A stretch of DNA of 64,000 nt. It comes from Ampelomyces quisqualis. Taxonomy: Eukaryota > Ascomycota > Dothideomycetes > Pleosporales > Phaeosphaeriaceae. The stretch is from the NCBI GenBank assembly GCA_018398575.1, contig JAGTXZ010000018.1, positions 806,001 to 870,000 on the forward strand, read 5' to 3'. The notes under the pieces were generated by a model, which was not told the origin of the DNA, made no database searches, and saw nothing but the letters and a program-made list of their open reading frames with translations. The position numbers and the translations under genes were made by a program. Positions 1 to 10,444 of this stretch are shown here, piece by piece. How positions within the stretch are numbered: the first letter of the stretch is position 1; the number at the start of each line of letters is the position of its first letter.

Positions 1-711
1 GGGGGCTCTATTACAAACAAAGAGCAGCGCGACCGGCTACTCCAAAGCTGCATGGTTCCAGAAGTCGTACACCTGAAGAAAGGTGCACAGGTCATGCTGG
101 TCAAGAACATGGACGACACATTAGTCAACGGATCGTTGGGAAAAGTTACTGGCTTTATGACGCAGCAAATGTTTGCAGCGTACAAGGAGAATGAAGAGGC
201 TTTCCTCGAAAGCGGGCCATCAGAAACGGCCATGAAGACCGAAATGGCGAAAATCACGCTAGGTCTTAACACTGCACAGGTCTTTCCCTTGGTACGCTTT
301 GCTATTGCAGACGGCACGACTCGCGATCTGCTTTGTCAACGAGAAGACTGGAAAATCGAGCTTCCGAATGGAGAGGTGCAAGCGTCCCGCAGTCAGGTCC
401 CACTCATCCTCGCATGGGCGTTGTCGATTCACAAAGCGCAAGGCCAGACATTGGAGCGCGTACGAGTAGACCTCGGTCGTGTGTTCGAGAAGGGTCAAGC
501 GTACGTGGCACTGTCTCGTGCGACAAGTATGGCTGGACTACAGATCCTACGGTTTGATCCAAGGAAGGTCATTGCGCACGAAAAGGTCAGGTCATTCTAC
601 AGCAGTTTGAGCCGGGCGGAACAAGTTGAAGGCAAAGCGAAGAGCAAGACGATAGTAGGGAAGATGCAAGCCGCGAACGCGAAGAAGAGGGGGACTCTCG
701 AAGGCAATTGA
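1..711 (+). CDS. PIF1-like DNA helicase, C-terminal part (5' end outside window)
   Basis: This is the C-terminal 236 residues of a PIF1/RRM3-family 5'-3' DNA helicase, an enzyme family that unwinds G-quadruplexes and RNA-DNA hybrids in nucleus and mitochondria. The frame is open from base 1, so the start and the Walker A/B motifs lie outside the window. The late helicase motifs are visible: SIHKAQGQTLERVRVDL, the family's IHKxQGxT signature, followed by GQAYVALSRAT, the final arginine-containing motif. Upstream, the VHLKKGAQVMLVKN segment matches the beta-strand that precedes 'NGxxG' in PIF1 proteins, and here NGSLGKVTGF follows it. The tail after the helicase core is short and basic (KAKSKTIVGKMQAANAKKR). 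The family is certain. Which PIF1 paralogue it is, and whether it is intact, cannot be judged from this fragment. Confidence 0.93.
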   Translation, partial: GGSITNKEQRDRLLQSCMVPEVVHLKKGAQVMLVKNMDDTLVNGSLGKVTGFMTQQMFAAYKENEEAFLESGPSETAMKTEMAKITLGLNTAQVFPLVRFAIADGTTRDLLCQREDWKIELPNGEVQASRSQVPLILAWALSIHKAQGQTLERVRVDLGRVFEKGQAYVALSRATSMAGLQILRFDPRKVIAHEKVRSFYSSLSRAEQVEGKAKSKTIVGKMQAANAKKRGTLEGN

Positions 712-1161
712 TGATATGCAGGTATAATGCGTTTGAAGACGTTGGAGGCACCGGCGGTTTGACTAGGATTCTGCGAATTCTTTGCGGGCGTTTGGTAGTA
801 GCATTGGTGGAGTTTGTATGGGTTCAGGTATCGCGTCGAACTAAACGGGAACGGGAGCATGGGATCTACGCAACATTCACAATAACCATCTTCATCAACT
901 CATCGAAGCACGTGTTGGGAGCTGCGTTGTCGACAACGATGCAAACAAATACTCGTGATTCTCCACCGTCCAACACTCCATGCCGAGACTTGAAGTGGGT
1001 CAAACCGAGGCGGTGAATGACTGGAGTCACGCGATTCCGAGTTGTCGATGAGCTGCCATTTCGGAACAAACGCCGCACGTCACCAAATCTGCCCCTCTGC
1101 GCGCCTTCAAGACCGCGACAACAACGACAACACTCGCCTCTGCCCCACCTCGGAAGTCACA
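712..1161. other. Intergenic region, no gene seen
   Basis: This 450-bp spacer separates the helicase stop from the SurE start. Short open frames occur on both strands, but none has family-like sequence. It should hold the helicase 3' UTR and the SurE promoter. Confidence 0.6.
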
Positions 1162-2316
1162 ATGCATATTCTCGTAAGCCGCGGCTAGTCAATTGCTACC
1201 ACAGAGTCGCTAATCATGCACAGATTACCAACGATGATGGCCCGCCTTCAGACCAGTCTTCGCCCTATGTACACTCCCTCGTGTCTACTCTGCAACAACA
1301 TGGACACACCGTCTCGGTCGTACTTCCACATACTCAGCGTTCCTGGATAGGCAAGGCGCATCTTGTTGGCAAATCAGTGCGTCTACATCTACCACTGCAA
1401 ATTGTACCGAGACGTGATTGTGCTAACCAGCAACCCACAGATCAAACCCACCTACTACCGCCCTGCACCGCTGCAAACCACCTCCGAGGGCCGTCTCACA
1501 AACCACGGCTCTACCCATAACACACCTCTGTCATCCAATAGCACCGAGGAAGAGTGGGTTTTGGTCGACTCGACACCCGCCTCTTGCGTTCAGATTGGTC
1601 TCTACCACTACTTCTCCTCCCGCGGACCAATTGACCTTGTCGTGTCTGGCCCCAATTATGGACGCAACAGCACAGCCGTCTTCTCCCTCAGCAGTGGTAC
1701 AATCGGCGGCGCAATGGAAGCAGCAGTTTGTGGCGTCAAGTCGATAGCACTGAGCTATGCCTTCTTCGACCGCAACCACGACGCTGGCATAATATCTGAC
1801 GCATCAGAACTCAGCGCAAAGCTCATACAATATCTCTACAGCAATTGGGACTCAAACACACATCTGTACACCGTCAATGTACCGCTCGTAGAGAAAGTCG
1901 GCGACCGCAAGATCTTCTGGACAAACATGCTGCAAAACAAGTGGAAGTCTGGCTCATGTTTCCAGGTTGTCGAGGTGCCGTCTGAAGCGGACGACTCGCC
2001 TTCAGACATTGAGTCGCAAATTCGCAAGCAGGAAGAAAAGCTCGGAAAGAAGGAGTTGCGCTCCAACAGCGAGGTCTTGAAGGGTGGTGCATCAGGCACA
2101 GATTCAGGAAGAGATACACCATCGGGGCAACCACATATACGGTACACGCATAAGCACTTCAAGTGGGCGCCATCGTTCAAAGATGTCTATGAGAGCGTCG
2201 AGGCGAGCGAGCCCGGAAATGATGGTTGGGCGGTTGCGCAGGGCTTCACGAGCGTGACGCCGTTGAGGGCGAATTTTATGCATGTCAATGGCGTCGATGG
2301 AGAGATTAAACTGTGA
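1162..2316 (+). CDS. SurE-family 5'/3'-nucleotidase (survival protein SurE-like phosphatase)
   Basis: Three exons fit: 1162-1173, 1224-1376 and 1441-2316, giving 346 residues. The first exon encodes only Met-His-Ile-Leu. Splicing restores MHILITNDDGPPS, the SurE N-terminus whose two aspartates bind the catalytic metal. The introns (50 and 64 bp) start GTAAGC and GTGCGT and end CAG; the second has a TGCTAAC branch point. Further signatures are SGPNYGRN and GTIGGAMEA, the SurE metal- and phosphate-binding loops. The family dephosphorylates nucleoside monophosphates. Fungal members are often annotated as acid phosphatases, probably cytosolic, and no signal peptide is seen. A charged stretch near residues 230-280 (SEADDSPSDIESQIRKQEEK) looks like a fungus-specific linker. 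The family assignment is firm. Substrate preference is inferred from the family. Confidence 0.9.
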
Positions 2317-2986
2317 AAGTTTATGCAGAATTATCCTCGAAAATAAGTCAACAAGACATGTTTCCGAACACAAACTATGTTTACATATGCTTCTTACCCG
2401 TGTCGGTGCGCTTGCCCCACGCCAGATCTCGGTACCTGCGCCAAGTGTAGGGAGATCCGCCGCTTTCACGTTGCTCATGGCCTGACTACACAACCTGAAT
2501 GAATTTGCAGGATACTATTCGTAACCGGACAGTCAAGATCCATCTCATGTGGCTCTCCATCTCCGGGCAGATCCTGCAAATCCAACATGTCGTTGTTTCA
2601 AACCTGACCCATCCCGAAGCGCAATGGCCCCTCCTCCTTCCGACGCCCGCCCGGCACTCTGTTGTCCATTACATTTCGAAATTGGGCACACCGGTAAATA
2701 GGTAGCTCCAGCACAGGAGAAGCCACCAGGATTCCGAAATGTAGAGCTGCATGTGCCTATTTTCGGCCTTGAAGCTTCGGATCCCCGCCCGCGTTCGGCC
2801 GCCAGAACTGCGAAGGTTTGAGACAACTGATTTTTTTTTGGTTGCATATAAGGGCTTAGTCGGAGGGATCAGGAAGGAATAATATATACACAGATTGTCC
2901 TTGCACGGCCATACATCACGTTTCTTCGAGGTTTCCATCAACCCCCGTCACGTGACCTTGCTCAACCTCAACCACCACCCCTCAAA
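2317..2986. other. Intergenic region upstream of the SDR gene
   Basis: This 670-bp spacer has no supported gene. It contains a T-run (TTTTTTTT) near 2830 and a CACGTG palindrome close to the SDR start, which is listed separately. Confidence 0.5.
2947..2956. promoter_or_regulatory. GTCACGTGAC palindrome (E-box / bHLH-type site)
   Basis: A perfect 10-bp palindrome with a CACGTG core lies 30 bp before the ATG of the SDR gene. bHLH factors such as Cbf1-type proteins bind RTCACGTG in fungi. The site is seen directly. Its function is inferred from position only. Confidence 0.4.
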
Positions 2987-3793
2987 ATGGTCATCGCCGT
3001 CCCCACCGCCTCCCTCGAAGGTCAAGTCGCACTCATCACCGGTGCTGGCCGCGGCATCGGCCGCGGGTGCGCCATCGAGCTCGGGAAGCGCGGCGCCTCC
3101 GTCATTGTCAACTACGTCTCATCCAAAGCCCCCGCGGAAGAAGTGTGCAAGATCATCGAGGGCTTCAACAACGGCGCGCGTGCCGTGGCGATCCAAGCCG
3201 ACGTTTCCAAAGTCTCTGAAATCCACCGCCTATTCGACGAGGCGAAGAAGGAGTTTGGAAAGATAAACATTGTGATGAGCAACAGCGGGACAGAGAGCTG
3301 GGATGTGACAGAGGAGATTAGCGAGGAAAAGTACGACCACGTGTTTAACCTCAATGCCCGCGCACAATTCTTCGTCGGACAAACGGCGTACAAACACATT
3401 GAGGACAACGGCCGCATCATACTCATGTCGTCCATTGCCGCAGGCCTCCTCGGCGTCAAAGACCACGCGCTCTACAACGCTTCTAAAATGGCCGTCATCG
3501 GCTTCATCAAGGCTTTTGCCACGGATTTTGGAAAGAGAGGCATCACCGTCAACGGCGTCGCGCCAGGAGGTATCAAGAGCGACATGTTCACGCAGAACGC
3601 GTGGCATTACATCCCAGGAGGCAGCCCGGATTGGCCAGCCGAGAAGATCGAGACGCTCATGGCGAATCACTGCCCGTTGGGCAGATGCGCGGTTCCAGAA
3701 GATGTAGCGCGCGTAGTGGCGTTTTTGGCAAGTGAGGACGGCGGCTGGGTGAATGGCCAGGTGCTGACGATTTCGGGCGGGAGTTCGCAGTAG
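2987..3793 (+). CDS. Short-chain dehydrogenase/reductase, tetrahydroxynaphthalene/versicolorin reductase-like
   Basis: This single-exon, 268-residue classical SDR is predicted to be an NADPH-dependent reductase of polyhydroxylated aromatic ketides. The cofactor motif is TGAGRGIG at residues 18-25, and the catalytic triad is Ser149 (MSSIAA), Tyr163 and Lys167 (YNASK). The GGIKSDMF loop, the WHYIPGG segment, the PLGRCAVPEDVARVVAFLASEDGGWVNGQ stretch and the C-terminal ISGGSSQ all match the T4HN/T3HN reductase and versicolorin reductase branch. The usual NNAG motif reads SNSG at 98-101. The length is normal for the branch. No polyketide synthase or other pigment gene lies nearby in the window, so a role in melanin or toxin biosynthesis is not shown by context. 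A CACGTG palindrome sits 30 bp upstream of the ATG. Confidence 0.9.
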   Translation: MVIAVPTASLEGQVALITGAGRGIGRGCAIELGKRGASVIVNYVSSKAPAEEVCKIIEGFNNGARAVAIQADVSKVSEIHRLFDEAKKEFGKINIVMSNSGTESWDVTEEISEEKYDHVFNLNARAQFFVGQTAYKHIEDNGRIILMSSIAAGLLGVKDHALYNASKMAVIGFIKAFATDFGKRGITVNGVAPGGIKSDMFTQNAWHYIPGGSPDWPAEKIETLMANHCPLGRCAVPEDVARVVAFLASEDGGWVNGQVLTISGGSSQ

Positions 3794-4702
3794 TCAGGTC
3801 ATGGCCTCTGGCAGCAGCCGACCCATGTACTGCCGGTTGAGCAGCGAGAGATGTAACTTCTCTCCTTGACAACTTGTTACTCTTCAAGTGCCCCACGCTC
3901 GGGTGATGTTTCCTTCCTAGCGCTTTAGTACTCTGCTCACCACGCGAAATATCAACCTACTTCTCAACAAGGGAAATCGTGCGGTTACAGAGTTTGCAGC
4001 TTGCTTAGTAGCGTGATTTGACTGGTGAGTGTAGACGATGGGTGAACGCGCAAGTGTTTACGAGTTCGAATGTACATGGGCAGTCCAAAAATAAATCTGT
4101 CCGACGAATCTCGACAATCGACCAGTTGGTGTGTTGATTGCTTCCTTTGTTCATTTTTCGAGTGAACAATGCCCTGGACATGCGCCGAGCAAAGCGCGAT
4201 CAGCGTCAAAAGTAGTGCAACGAGCCAATGCCTTCGACTGTTGGGGATTCCACGCATCTGTGCAGATAAAACTATGGCTGTGCGGATATAGATCCACCTA
4301 GGCCGCATGACGAGGTACAGTTGACATGACGCGTCTTGCTGCCGTGGAACCTCTGTGCGTTGAGCAACGATAGTCCCCCGACTGCAAGACGACATATAAT
4401 ATGAATCCTTGATTGACGCTAAAGAAATTGCGGCATATGGGCGAGGCTTTCAGAGACGGCTGTTGATAGAACACCAAGCAGGTGCATCGTGCTATAGAAT
4501 ACTATTATCAGGAATCAGAGTTCGACTCTCGAGAAAAGTCTGCACCGATGCTACTCTGACGTATTCCAGAAGCGCTGTTGCCACAGCGCCAGGCTTTTGG
4601 TCATGTGGTATCGATTTCGCGTTTACAGTCAAAGTATTCCTGTTAGGGTTGCATGCTCAAGGCGGAATTGTTTGATCGTACGCCAGTATTGCATGCGAAT
4701 TC
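3794..4702. other. Intergenic region, no gene seen
   Basis: About 0.9 kb lies between the SDR stop and the convergent stop of the 1805-residue protein. I see no coding sequence with family character on either strand and no repeat worth naming. It should hold the two facing 3' ends. Confidence 0.55.
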
Positions 4703-7700
4703 TCATCTGTGGTCGCTATGGACGCTGCAAGCGTATCCCACAAACACTGTCTTCTCCTGGACAGTATGACCACGTTGGCCATAAGCCGAACAGGGGTCGA
4801 TGGCGTGCTTGTAGTAGAGACATCGGCATATTGCGTAGCGTTCGACTACTTGTGTGCAATTGGCTTTGGTCGGGGATTTCGATGATGCAATCGCTTCAGA
4901 CTTGAGATGTTTTGTGTCCATTTTATTCGCTTCTGATGTCTCGACACCTGCGGCAGTGCTTCCGAGATTGGATGGTTGGGTGTAATTTTCCTCTTGACCC
5001 CGGGGAGGGATGTTTTTGCTCGGTGTTGCTTCGCCCACTCCTTGTATTTTGAATGCCGCCCGCTTTAGCTTGCTTTGTTCCATCTTCTGAGCGCTCTCAG
5101 CGCGCTCTCTACCCTGCGAACTCTTCGACGGTTTCGGGGAAATCACTGTTTTCTGACCAACCTTCTCATCAAGTTCTTCTCCCATCTTTGCCGATTCCCC
5201 CTTTTTCGAGCTTGCTAATTCTAGCGAGGGCTGGAACGCGCTGAGTTCTAATCGCATTCGTCGTGTTCTTGAGATTTCATAGAGCATATCGATAGAAGTG
5301 GTGAGCTCCACGAGCAAATTGTCGTAATGCGACTGTTCAGCTGTAGCCGACAAGGGCAGATGGCTTGTTGCATACGCCTTTGAGTTTTCTTCTGATGAAT
5401 TCTTTCCCATGAATCCTCCGGTCCGCAGCTGCTCAACCTTGCCTAGGATCTCCTTGATCGTCCCAAGCACACTGGTAACTATTTCAGGCAAGCCCTTTTG
5501 GTTAATGATCTTATCGATGTCACCCTGCTGGTCTCCAGAATCTTCACTCCATTCAAGGTCCCATGATATGAGTCTATCTTTCTGAATACGGAATGTCGCA
5601 TCCCTTGATTGTTCCAGTACGCTGCTCAAAGATTTGTTCAAGCTCGTCGAGGTTCGTGCCTCCACAATCAATGGAGAATCGTTAGTAGGGGACGTGAGTA
5701 CTTCGGTCATCTTCCCAGATATGAAAGACTTCCCAACGCCTTCAGCAACCACAAGGGGTGGTAATTTATGAGTTGCACGACCATCCCATACGTGCTCAAC
5801 GTCCGAGTCAGTGCCATCTGCGAAATCAAGTGCGACGTCCAAGTCATCATGGCTCTCAGGCGAGGCTTCCCTGGCTCTTTGATTACGGACAGCCGTTTCT
5901 TTTCTGGGTAATTGTAGGTAACGAGCCTGGACCATCGCAGGAGTTTTAGTGCCAATTTCGCCACTCAATGGTGAAATGCCACTGGCTCGAGCTTCGAATC
6001 TCGGGTTTGCAGGGCCTGCAAAATTAGAATGCTCCCCAGTACTTCTTCCTACGAGCGAGGGTCGAGAAGAATCAGATGTTCGAGGTGGCTCCGCGTCCTG
6101 TGGTTCATCGCCTGCCTGTGCAATTTGGTCGGCCGTGACACGCATGGCCTCTTTTGTCGTATCAACTTTCAGGTCTCCGTGCCCCTGCGCCTCTTTCAGG
6201 TGCTGCAACCACTCAGGATCGCTAGATGCATTCGCGTTCTGATCGCGCGAGGCCGCAGCTTGTCGCAGGCGCGCATTAAGTTCCAACCCTGCCGAAGCAT
6301 CAAGCTCCTCTTTTTCGTCGCTCTGCTCGCCATCATTTTGATATTGCACTTGGGTATTTACATCTGCCTCCAGTGAAGGCCGCGATGAGGACGCATCGTC
6401 GTTCTGACCCGGCAAACTCTTTTTTCCCGCCACCAACGATGTGTCCTGGGGAGCATGGTCGACCAATTCTTCAGACTCATGCCTGGATAGGTCAAGAAAC
6501 TCGGGATTTGGCTCTTTCGCATACGCCCCCAGTGTACGAGCTGCACTCATCAAGTCCATGTAGACCACTTCCGCCCCTCGCACGTGTCGAAATGCCAACC
6601 AGAAACCTCGAAATACGGGTTCTGAATTCAGCGTGTCGACCCAACCCCATAAACGCAGGCGATTTTGCTGAAGAGCTGCTTTCCGAATATGTCCGGGCTG
6701 TATCCACCAGCCGCCGTTCAGAATCTCATTTTCGCGAGGAATCATGCGTATAGACAGTGTATGCTTGTTTATCACCACCTTCGCCCAAGCGTCCGGATCA
6801 AATGCTGGCAGACCGTCAATTCGGGCTTCGAATCTGCGCACTTTGCTGGTGTCCAGAATCCTTGGTTGAGAAGTCCGTATCGTAACATCGTCCGCTGGGG
6901 AATTGTCTCTCCTTGAGACTTCATGCCGTGTGCATCGCTGGATGTGAGACCAGATCTCGTGAGTTTGCTCGGCTTCATCAGCGACAATGTGTATATCCTC
7001 CGCATCGCCCGCATTTGAAACATGCGACATCACGACATGCACGACACCCTCATTGAAAGAAGCATCGACCGCATCGAAGAGTTGACTATTCCAGATGATT
7101 CGTCTCATAGACATTCGTACGATGTCGATGATGAAGTACTTCTCACTAAATCTTAGAGTTGCAGAGATTCGATGCAATCGTGGCTCCCCTTCGCAGCTAA
7201 GCAGTATCCTATATTGAGGATCAAGGCCAGCTGGAACGTCCTGCGTAACACCCAGGGCTTGATGTAGTGCTGTCGATGACTCTTCGACGTGGGCTTTTCC
7301 TTTCTGCAACTGAGTGTTCCTCGCTTCTTGCATGCTACCTTCCATGAGACCCACAAGCTTTGCCACATCTGACCGCTTCTTGGGCGACAAAGATAGTGTC
7401 ATAGGCCCAGCGAGAGTATCTGCATCACCTTTGCGTGTGGATGATTTGATGCATGTAATTTTAACTAAAACAAGAAATCCTTCGCTCCTGTAGCTTACTA
7501 TGTCTTTGTTGTTGACGAGCCATTGGAGCCTGGAGTTCTGGTCGCCTATACCGAAGCTCTTTTCGAACCATGACAGCGACACTAATCTCGCGTCCAAAAC
7601 TCCCAGAGCTCCGATTGTGACATTATGGACTTCATTGCCTGGTTCGGCCACGATTGGCGTTAACTGGGTGGCACTGTGGTGGTCGACCAACTTTTGGAGG

Positions 7701-10120
7701 GACGAAGGAAGGAGTCGTTCTGCTAGACGAATATGGATGACATAGGTTTCTGAGTCGAATTTGGATACCGGCTTCAGAATCTCCTCCAGGGTCTCTTCAC
7801 CCTGTAGCGGTCGTCCGTCGTACACTAAGCAAATGAGATCAGGGGATTGAACCATCGGGTGTTCCCTGAGCACGCGATCTCGTATCACTTGAGCTGTTGT
7901 TGCCAATGGTAAAGCTCGAAGTTCGATGTCCTCTCCCTCTATCTTGGACTCCATACGAAGGATCAAATTGACCCAAGGCTCTTTCTTCGACGAGACTTGC
8001 CCGCTGTAGTTCACCTGATTTTCGAAAGGCAGTAGATAGCGCTCATACCCGAGTCTCAAGGTTTCAATTCCCTCTTCCGTCAGTCTTTTATCGTAACCAA
8101 GATCTGGCGCCATCTCCTGCCAGTCTGGCATCGAGTTATTGGAAGAGGCGTCACCGCGACCGATCATTGCTCCCACAAGGCGGCGCATATCGAGAAGCTT
8201 ACCATCTATCTGGAAGTAAAGTTCCTCGATATCACCAGAATCTGTATCTTGATGAAACTCCTTAAGCCGCTCGAAGTAGTCGTCGCTCTCTTGTGCAAGC
8301 ATGATGGTTTGAAATTGAACTGCTTGGAGTATTCGAATATGCTCGAGGTCAGAGCCCAAGCCCCCCGAAAACTCGCGACTCTCCAGCCACTGCTTGAGAT
8401 CCATCCAGGTACTGACGTCTCCTGGAATCTCCAGTCTCAAGTCAAAATGAAGCAAAGTACTGTCGAAGATTTGCTCGTCCATAGCCTGCACGACGGATGG
8501 TTTCGCGTGGAGCAACACTTTGGCTGTTCTGAAGCGCCGGCTCGATTCATCGAGAGACGATATACGATGGCGCCTAACACTGTGTGAGCTCTCGAGGTGA
8601 ATTGCCAAATTCTCTTTTTTATTATCGTCGTCGAAGCTCAAACCACATAGATCACATATTACTTGCTTTGGCGACAGAGAAGGCTCCCTTCCAGTAACAC
8701 TAGACATGAAATCCATCTCAGCCTGATCTTCGTCATCGTCATTATGGTCCTCTTTCATGTGGGATGGAAGGGCAAAGAGCGAAAGCTCTTCCTGGTGCTT
8801 CCCTAGATGACGACGAAGCTGGGTAAGAGAAGATTGTTTGGTATGACAGAGCAGACACTGGGCTTCGATATCCATGGATGCCTGTCGCTCGCAGTTGCGT
8901 ACTAGATTATCCGTCTTTTTGCTATCGGCGAGATCTCCGTGTTTGGAGTCCAAATGCTTGTGGAAGTCTTGTAGTGATTGGAAGACAGCGTTGCATCCTG
9001 AGATACACTGCCACCACGTCCGATGCTGCAGTTCGTGTTGGAACCAATCGTGCCTCGATTCGTACGTTTGATCGGGGACTTTGCATTCATTGGATGTGCA
9101 GACATATGGCTGTAGATCCCGGTAAACATGTTTGTGCCACGCAGGTGTTTGCCGAACAGCTGTGAAACGAAAGCAAAGCGGGCACTCGAATGGATGTCCG
9201 TCTTTGCCATCTGCAGGTAAAGGTGGGGGCCGTAGCCGACAAGGATTGCTATTTGATGATGCATACGAGGTTTGTGAGAGTGAGTCCTCGTAATAGTCAT
9301 CATCATCAAGATTAGTCGTCGACATGCTGGTCTTGATCGCTAGTGGTATAGAGGATGCGACAGTACTGTCAATCTTCTCGGATGGCGCTGGGGCAGTATA
9401 TGTTTCTTGTAAAGGGTGGATGAGCTCTCGCAGTCGTGGCTGAGGTTTCAGACCTTGTTCCAGTTTTTTCCGATGGTTCTGGCGATAACGAAGATAGTGC
9501 CTCCGGCGTGAAATGGCTTTGCCTAAGCGAAGCACCAGATACTCTGCAGCCAAGGGAAATTTGCCTCGCACATGCTCAATGTCGAAGGTCTCGAAGTGTG
9601 TCACATCGATCTGAGCTGATTCTTTGAACTGATCGTGCGGTGCTGGATTGCGTATTGCAAGAGAGAGTCTCATGAGGCAACCATTGATCTCAACGATGTT
9701 GGAAGCAAGCTGCACCAATTCACTCGGCAGCTCTTCGCCTGACTGCGACACTTCGCCATCGGACGCGTCCGAGTCGGAATCTGAGAGATCCTCCCAAGGC
9801 AAACGTGCTTCGGTGATGATTTCTCGTGTTTCTTGCAAAACGGTCTCCAGGTTTTGCAAAAGCCCAACGACCTGGACGCGAATATGTGATGCTTCTCGCA
9901 ACTTGTGGTCGAGTGAGGCTCTGCCTATCCGATGGGCACCAATGTTGCCGACCCACAATCGAAATCGGCCGAGACCATCGTACATTAAATCAGGACTAAG
10001 CTTTTGGCGCATTGATGGTTTGGCCTTGATGAGCTTGCTACAAACATCGATGAAGCCGTCCAGGCATACTTGCACGTGAGTTGCGATCGAGTTTAGATCA
10101 TTAGCTTTGGCGAGAGACAT
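4703..10120 (-). CDS. Very large C2H2 zinc-finger protein of the oxidoreductase acuF-like type, with an ubiquitin-like segment
   Basis: This is an uninterrupted 1805-residue frame. Residues 1-240 form a helical N-terminal domain of the kind found in fungal NACHT/STAND-associated and acuF-like proteins, including an acidic serine patch at 113-131. Residues 312-456 carry the irregular C2H2 array: CPLC...HKH, CTSNEC...H, CISGC...H and CLLCH...HLGKHQEELSLFALP, which is the family's most recognisable block. A further CDLCGLSF...H finger lies at 489-513. Residues about 717-800 read like a ubiquitin fold (ELRALPLATTAQVI ... LVYDGRPLQGEETLEEIL). The C-terminus ends in a small Cys/His segment (CRCLYYKHAIDPC...GYACSVHS) seen at the end of related proteins. 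Function is unknown in the family. The gene is transcribed divergently from the DUF7580-like gene. Gene status is secure; domain boundaries are by eye. Confidence 0.85.
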   Translation of the reverse strand: MSLAKANDLNSIATHVQVCLDGFIDVCSKLIKAKPSMRQKLSPDLMYDGLGRFRLWVGNIGAHRIGRASLDHKLREASHIRVQVVGLLQNLETVLQETREIITEARLPWEDLSDSDSDASDGEVSQSGEELPSELVQLASNIVEINGCLMRLSLAIRNPAPHDQFKESAQIDVTHFETFDIEHVRGKFPLAAEYLVLRLGKAISRRRHYLRYRQNHRKKLEQGLKPQPRLRELIHPLQETYTAPAPSEKIDSTVASSIPLAIKTSMSTTNLDDDDYYEDSLSQTSYASSNSNPCRLRPPPLPADGKDGHPFECPLCFRFTAVRQTPAWHKHVYRDLQPYVCTSNECKVPDQTYESRHDWFQHELQHRTWWQCISGCNAVFQSLQDFHKHLDSKHGDLADSKKTDNLVRNCERQASMDIEAQCLLCHTKQSSLTQLRRHLGKHQEELSLFALPSHMKEDHNDDDEDQAEMDFMSSVTGREPSLSPKQVICDLCGLSFDDDNKKENLAIHLESSHSVRRHRISSLDESSRRFRTAKVLLHAKPSVVQAMDEQIFDSTLLHFDLRLEIPGDVSTWMDLKQWLESREFSGGLGSDLEHIRILQAVQFQTIMLAQESDDYFERLKEFHQDTDSGDIEELYFQIDGKLLDMRRLVGAMIGRGDASSNNSMPDWQEMAPDLGYDKRLTEEGIETLRLGYERYLLPFENQVNYSGQVSSKKEPWVNLILRMESKIEGEDIELRALPLATTAQVIRDRVLREHPMVQSPDLICLVYDGRPLQGEETLEEILKPVSKFDSETYVIHIRLAERLLPSSLQKLVDHHSATQLTPIVAEPGNEVHNVTIGALGVLDARLVSLSWFEKSFGIGDQNSRLQWLVNNKDIVSYRSEGFLVLVKITCIKSSTRKGDADTLAGPMTLSLSPKKRSDVAKLVGLMEGSMQEARNTQLQKGKAHVEESSTALHQALGVTQDVPAGLDPQYRILLSCEGEPRLHRISATLRFSEKYFIIDIVRMSMRRIIWNSQLFDAVDASFNEGVVHVVMSHVSNAGDAEDIHIVADEAEQTHEIWSHIQRCTRHEVSRRDNSPADDVTIRTSQPRILDTSKVRRFEARIDGLPAFDPDAWAKVVINKHTLSIRMIPRENEILNGGWWIQPGHIRKAALQQNRLRLWGWVDTLNSEPVFRGFWLAFRHVRGAEVVYMDLMSAARTLGAYAKEPNPEFLDLSRHESEELVDHAPQDTSLVAGKKSLPGQNDDASSSRPSLEADVNTQVQYQNDGEQSDEKEELDASAGLELNARLRQAAASRDQNANASSDPEWLQHLKEAQGHGDLKVDTTKEAMRVTADQIAQAGDEPQDAEPPRTSDSSRPSLVGRSTGEHSNFAGPANPRFEARASGISPLSGEIGTKTPAMVQARYLQLPRKETAVRNQRAREASPESHDDLDVALDFADGTDSDVEHVWDGRATHKLPPLVVAEGVGKSFISGKMTEVLTSPTNDSPLIVEARTSTSLNKSLSSVLEQSRDATFRIQKDRLISWDLEWSEDSGDQQGDIDKIINQKGLPEIVTSVLGTIKEILGKVEQLRTGGFMGKNSSEENSKAYATSHLPLSATAEQSHYDNLLVELTTSIDMLYEISRTRRMRLELSAFQPSLELASSKKGESAKMGEELDEKVGQKTVISPKPSKSSQGRERAESAQKMEQSKLKRAAFKIQGVGEATPSKNIPPRGQEENYTQPSNLGSTAAGVETSEANKMDTKHLKSEAIASSKSPTKANCTQVVERYAICRCLYYKHAIDPCSAYGQRGHTVQEKTVFVGYACSVHSDHR

Positions 10121-10444
10121 GGCTGTTGGTCCTTGTGAGAGTGTACTCTGAACAGGCCCAAGATATGGTTCGTCTCTGAGAAATTATCTTTGAGCCCTGT
10201 AGCCTACCGAGTTCGACTCCGGTGATGATGGTGATGTTCAGCTAGGAATCGCGGTGGGGTTTCGAGAAGGCTGAAGACGTCACTTTGGGGGCCAAAACTG
10301 CGGCATGGAACACGTGCTCGCGAGTCCTCACCAACTTCATCAGCCTGACGTGGTTCGTGCCTTTGTTACCCCAAAGCGTGTGACACCATTCATCGAGCCG
10401 GTGCGCATCCGTATCTCGATTGACGCTGAACTAGCAGAACGAAC
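10121..10444. promoter_or_regulatory. Shared divergent promoter region
   Basis: These 324 bp separate the two start codons of the divergently transcribed C2H2 protein and DUF7580-like protein. It must contain both promoters. A CACGTG core occurs at about 10312. No other element is evident. Confidence 0.5.

Noticed and set aside
10203..10226. T-arm-like sequence (ACCGAGTTCGACTCCGGT), possible tRNA
   Set aside because: The stem does not pair as a five-base T-arm, and no acceptor, D-arm or anticodon stem fits around it.
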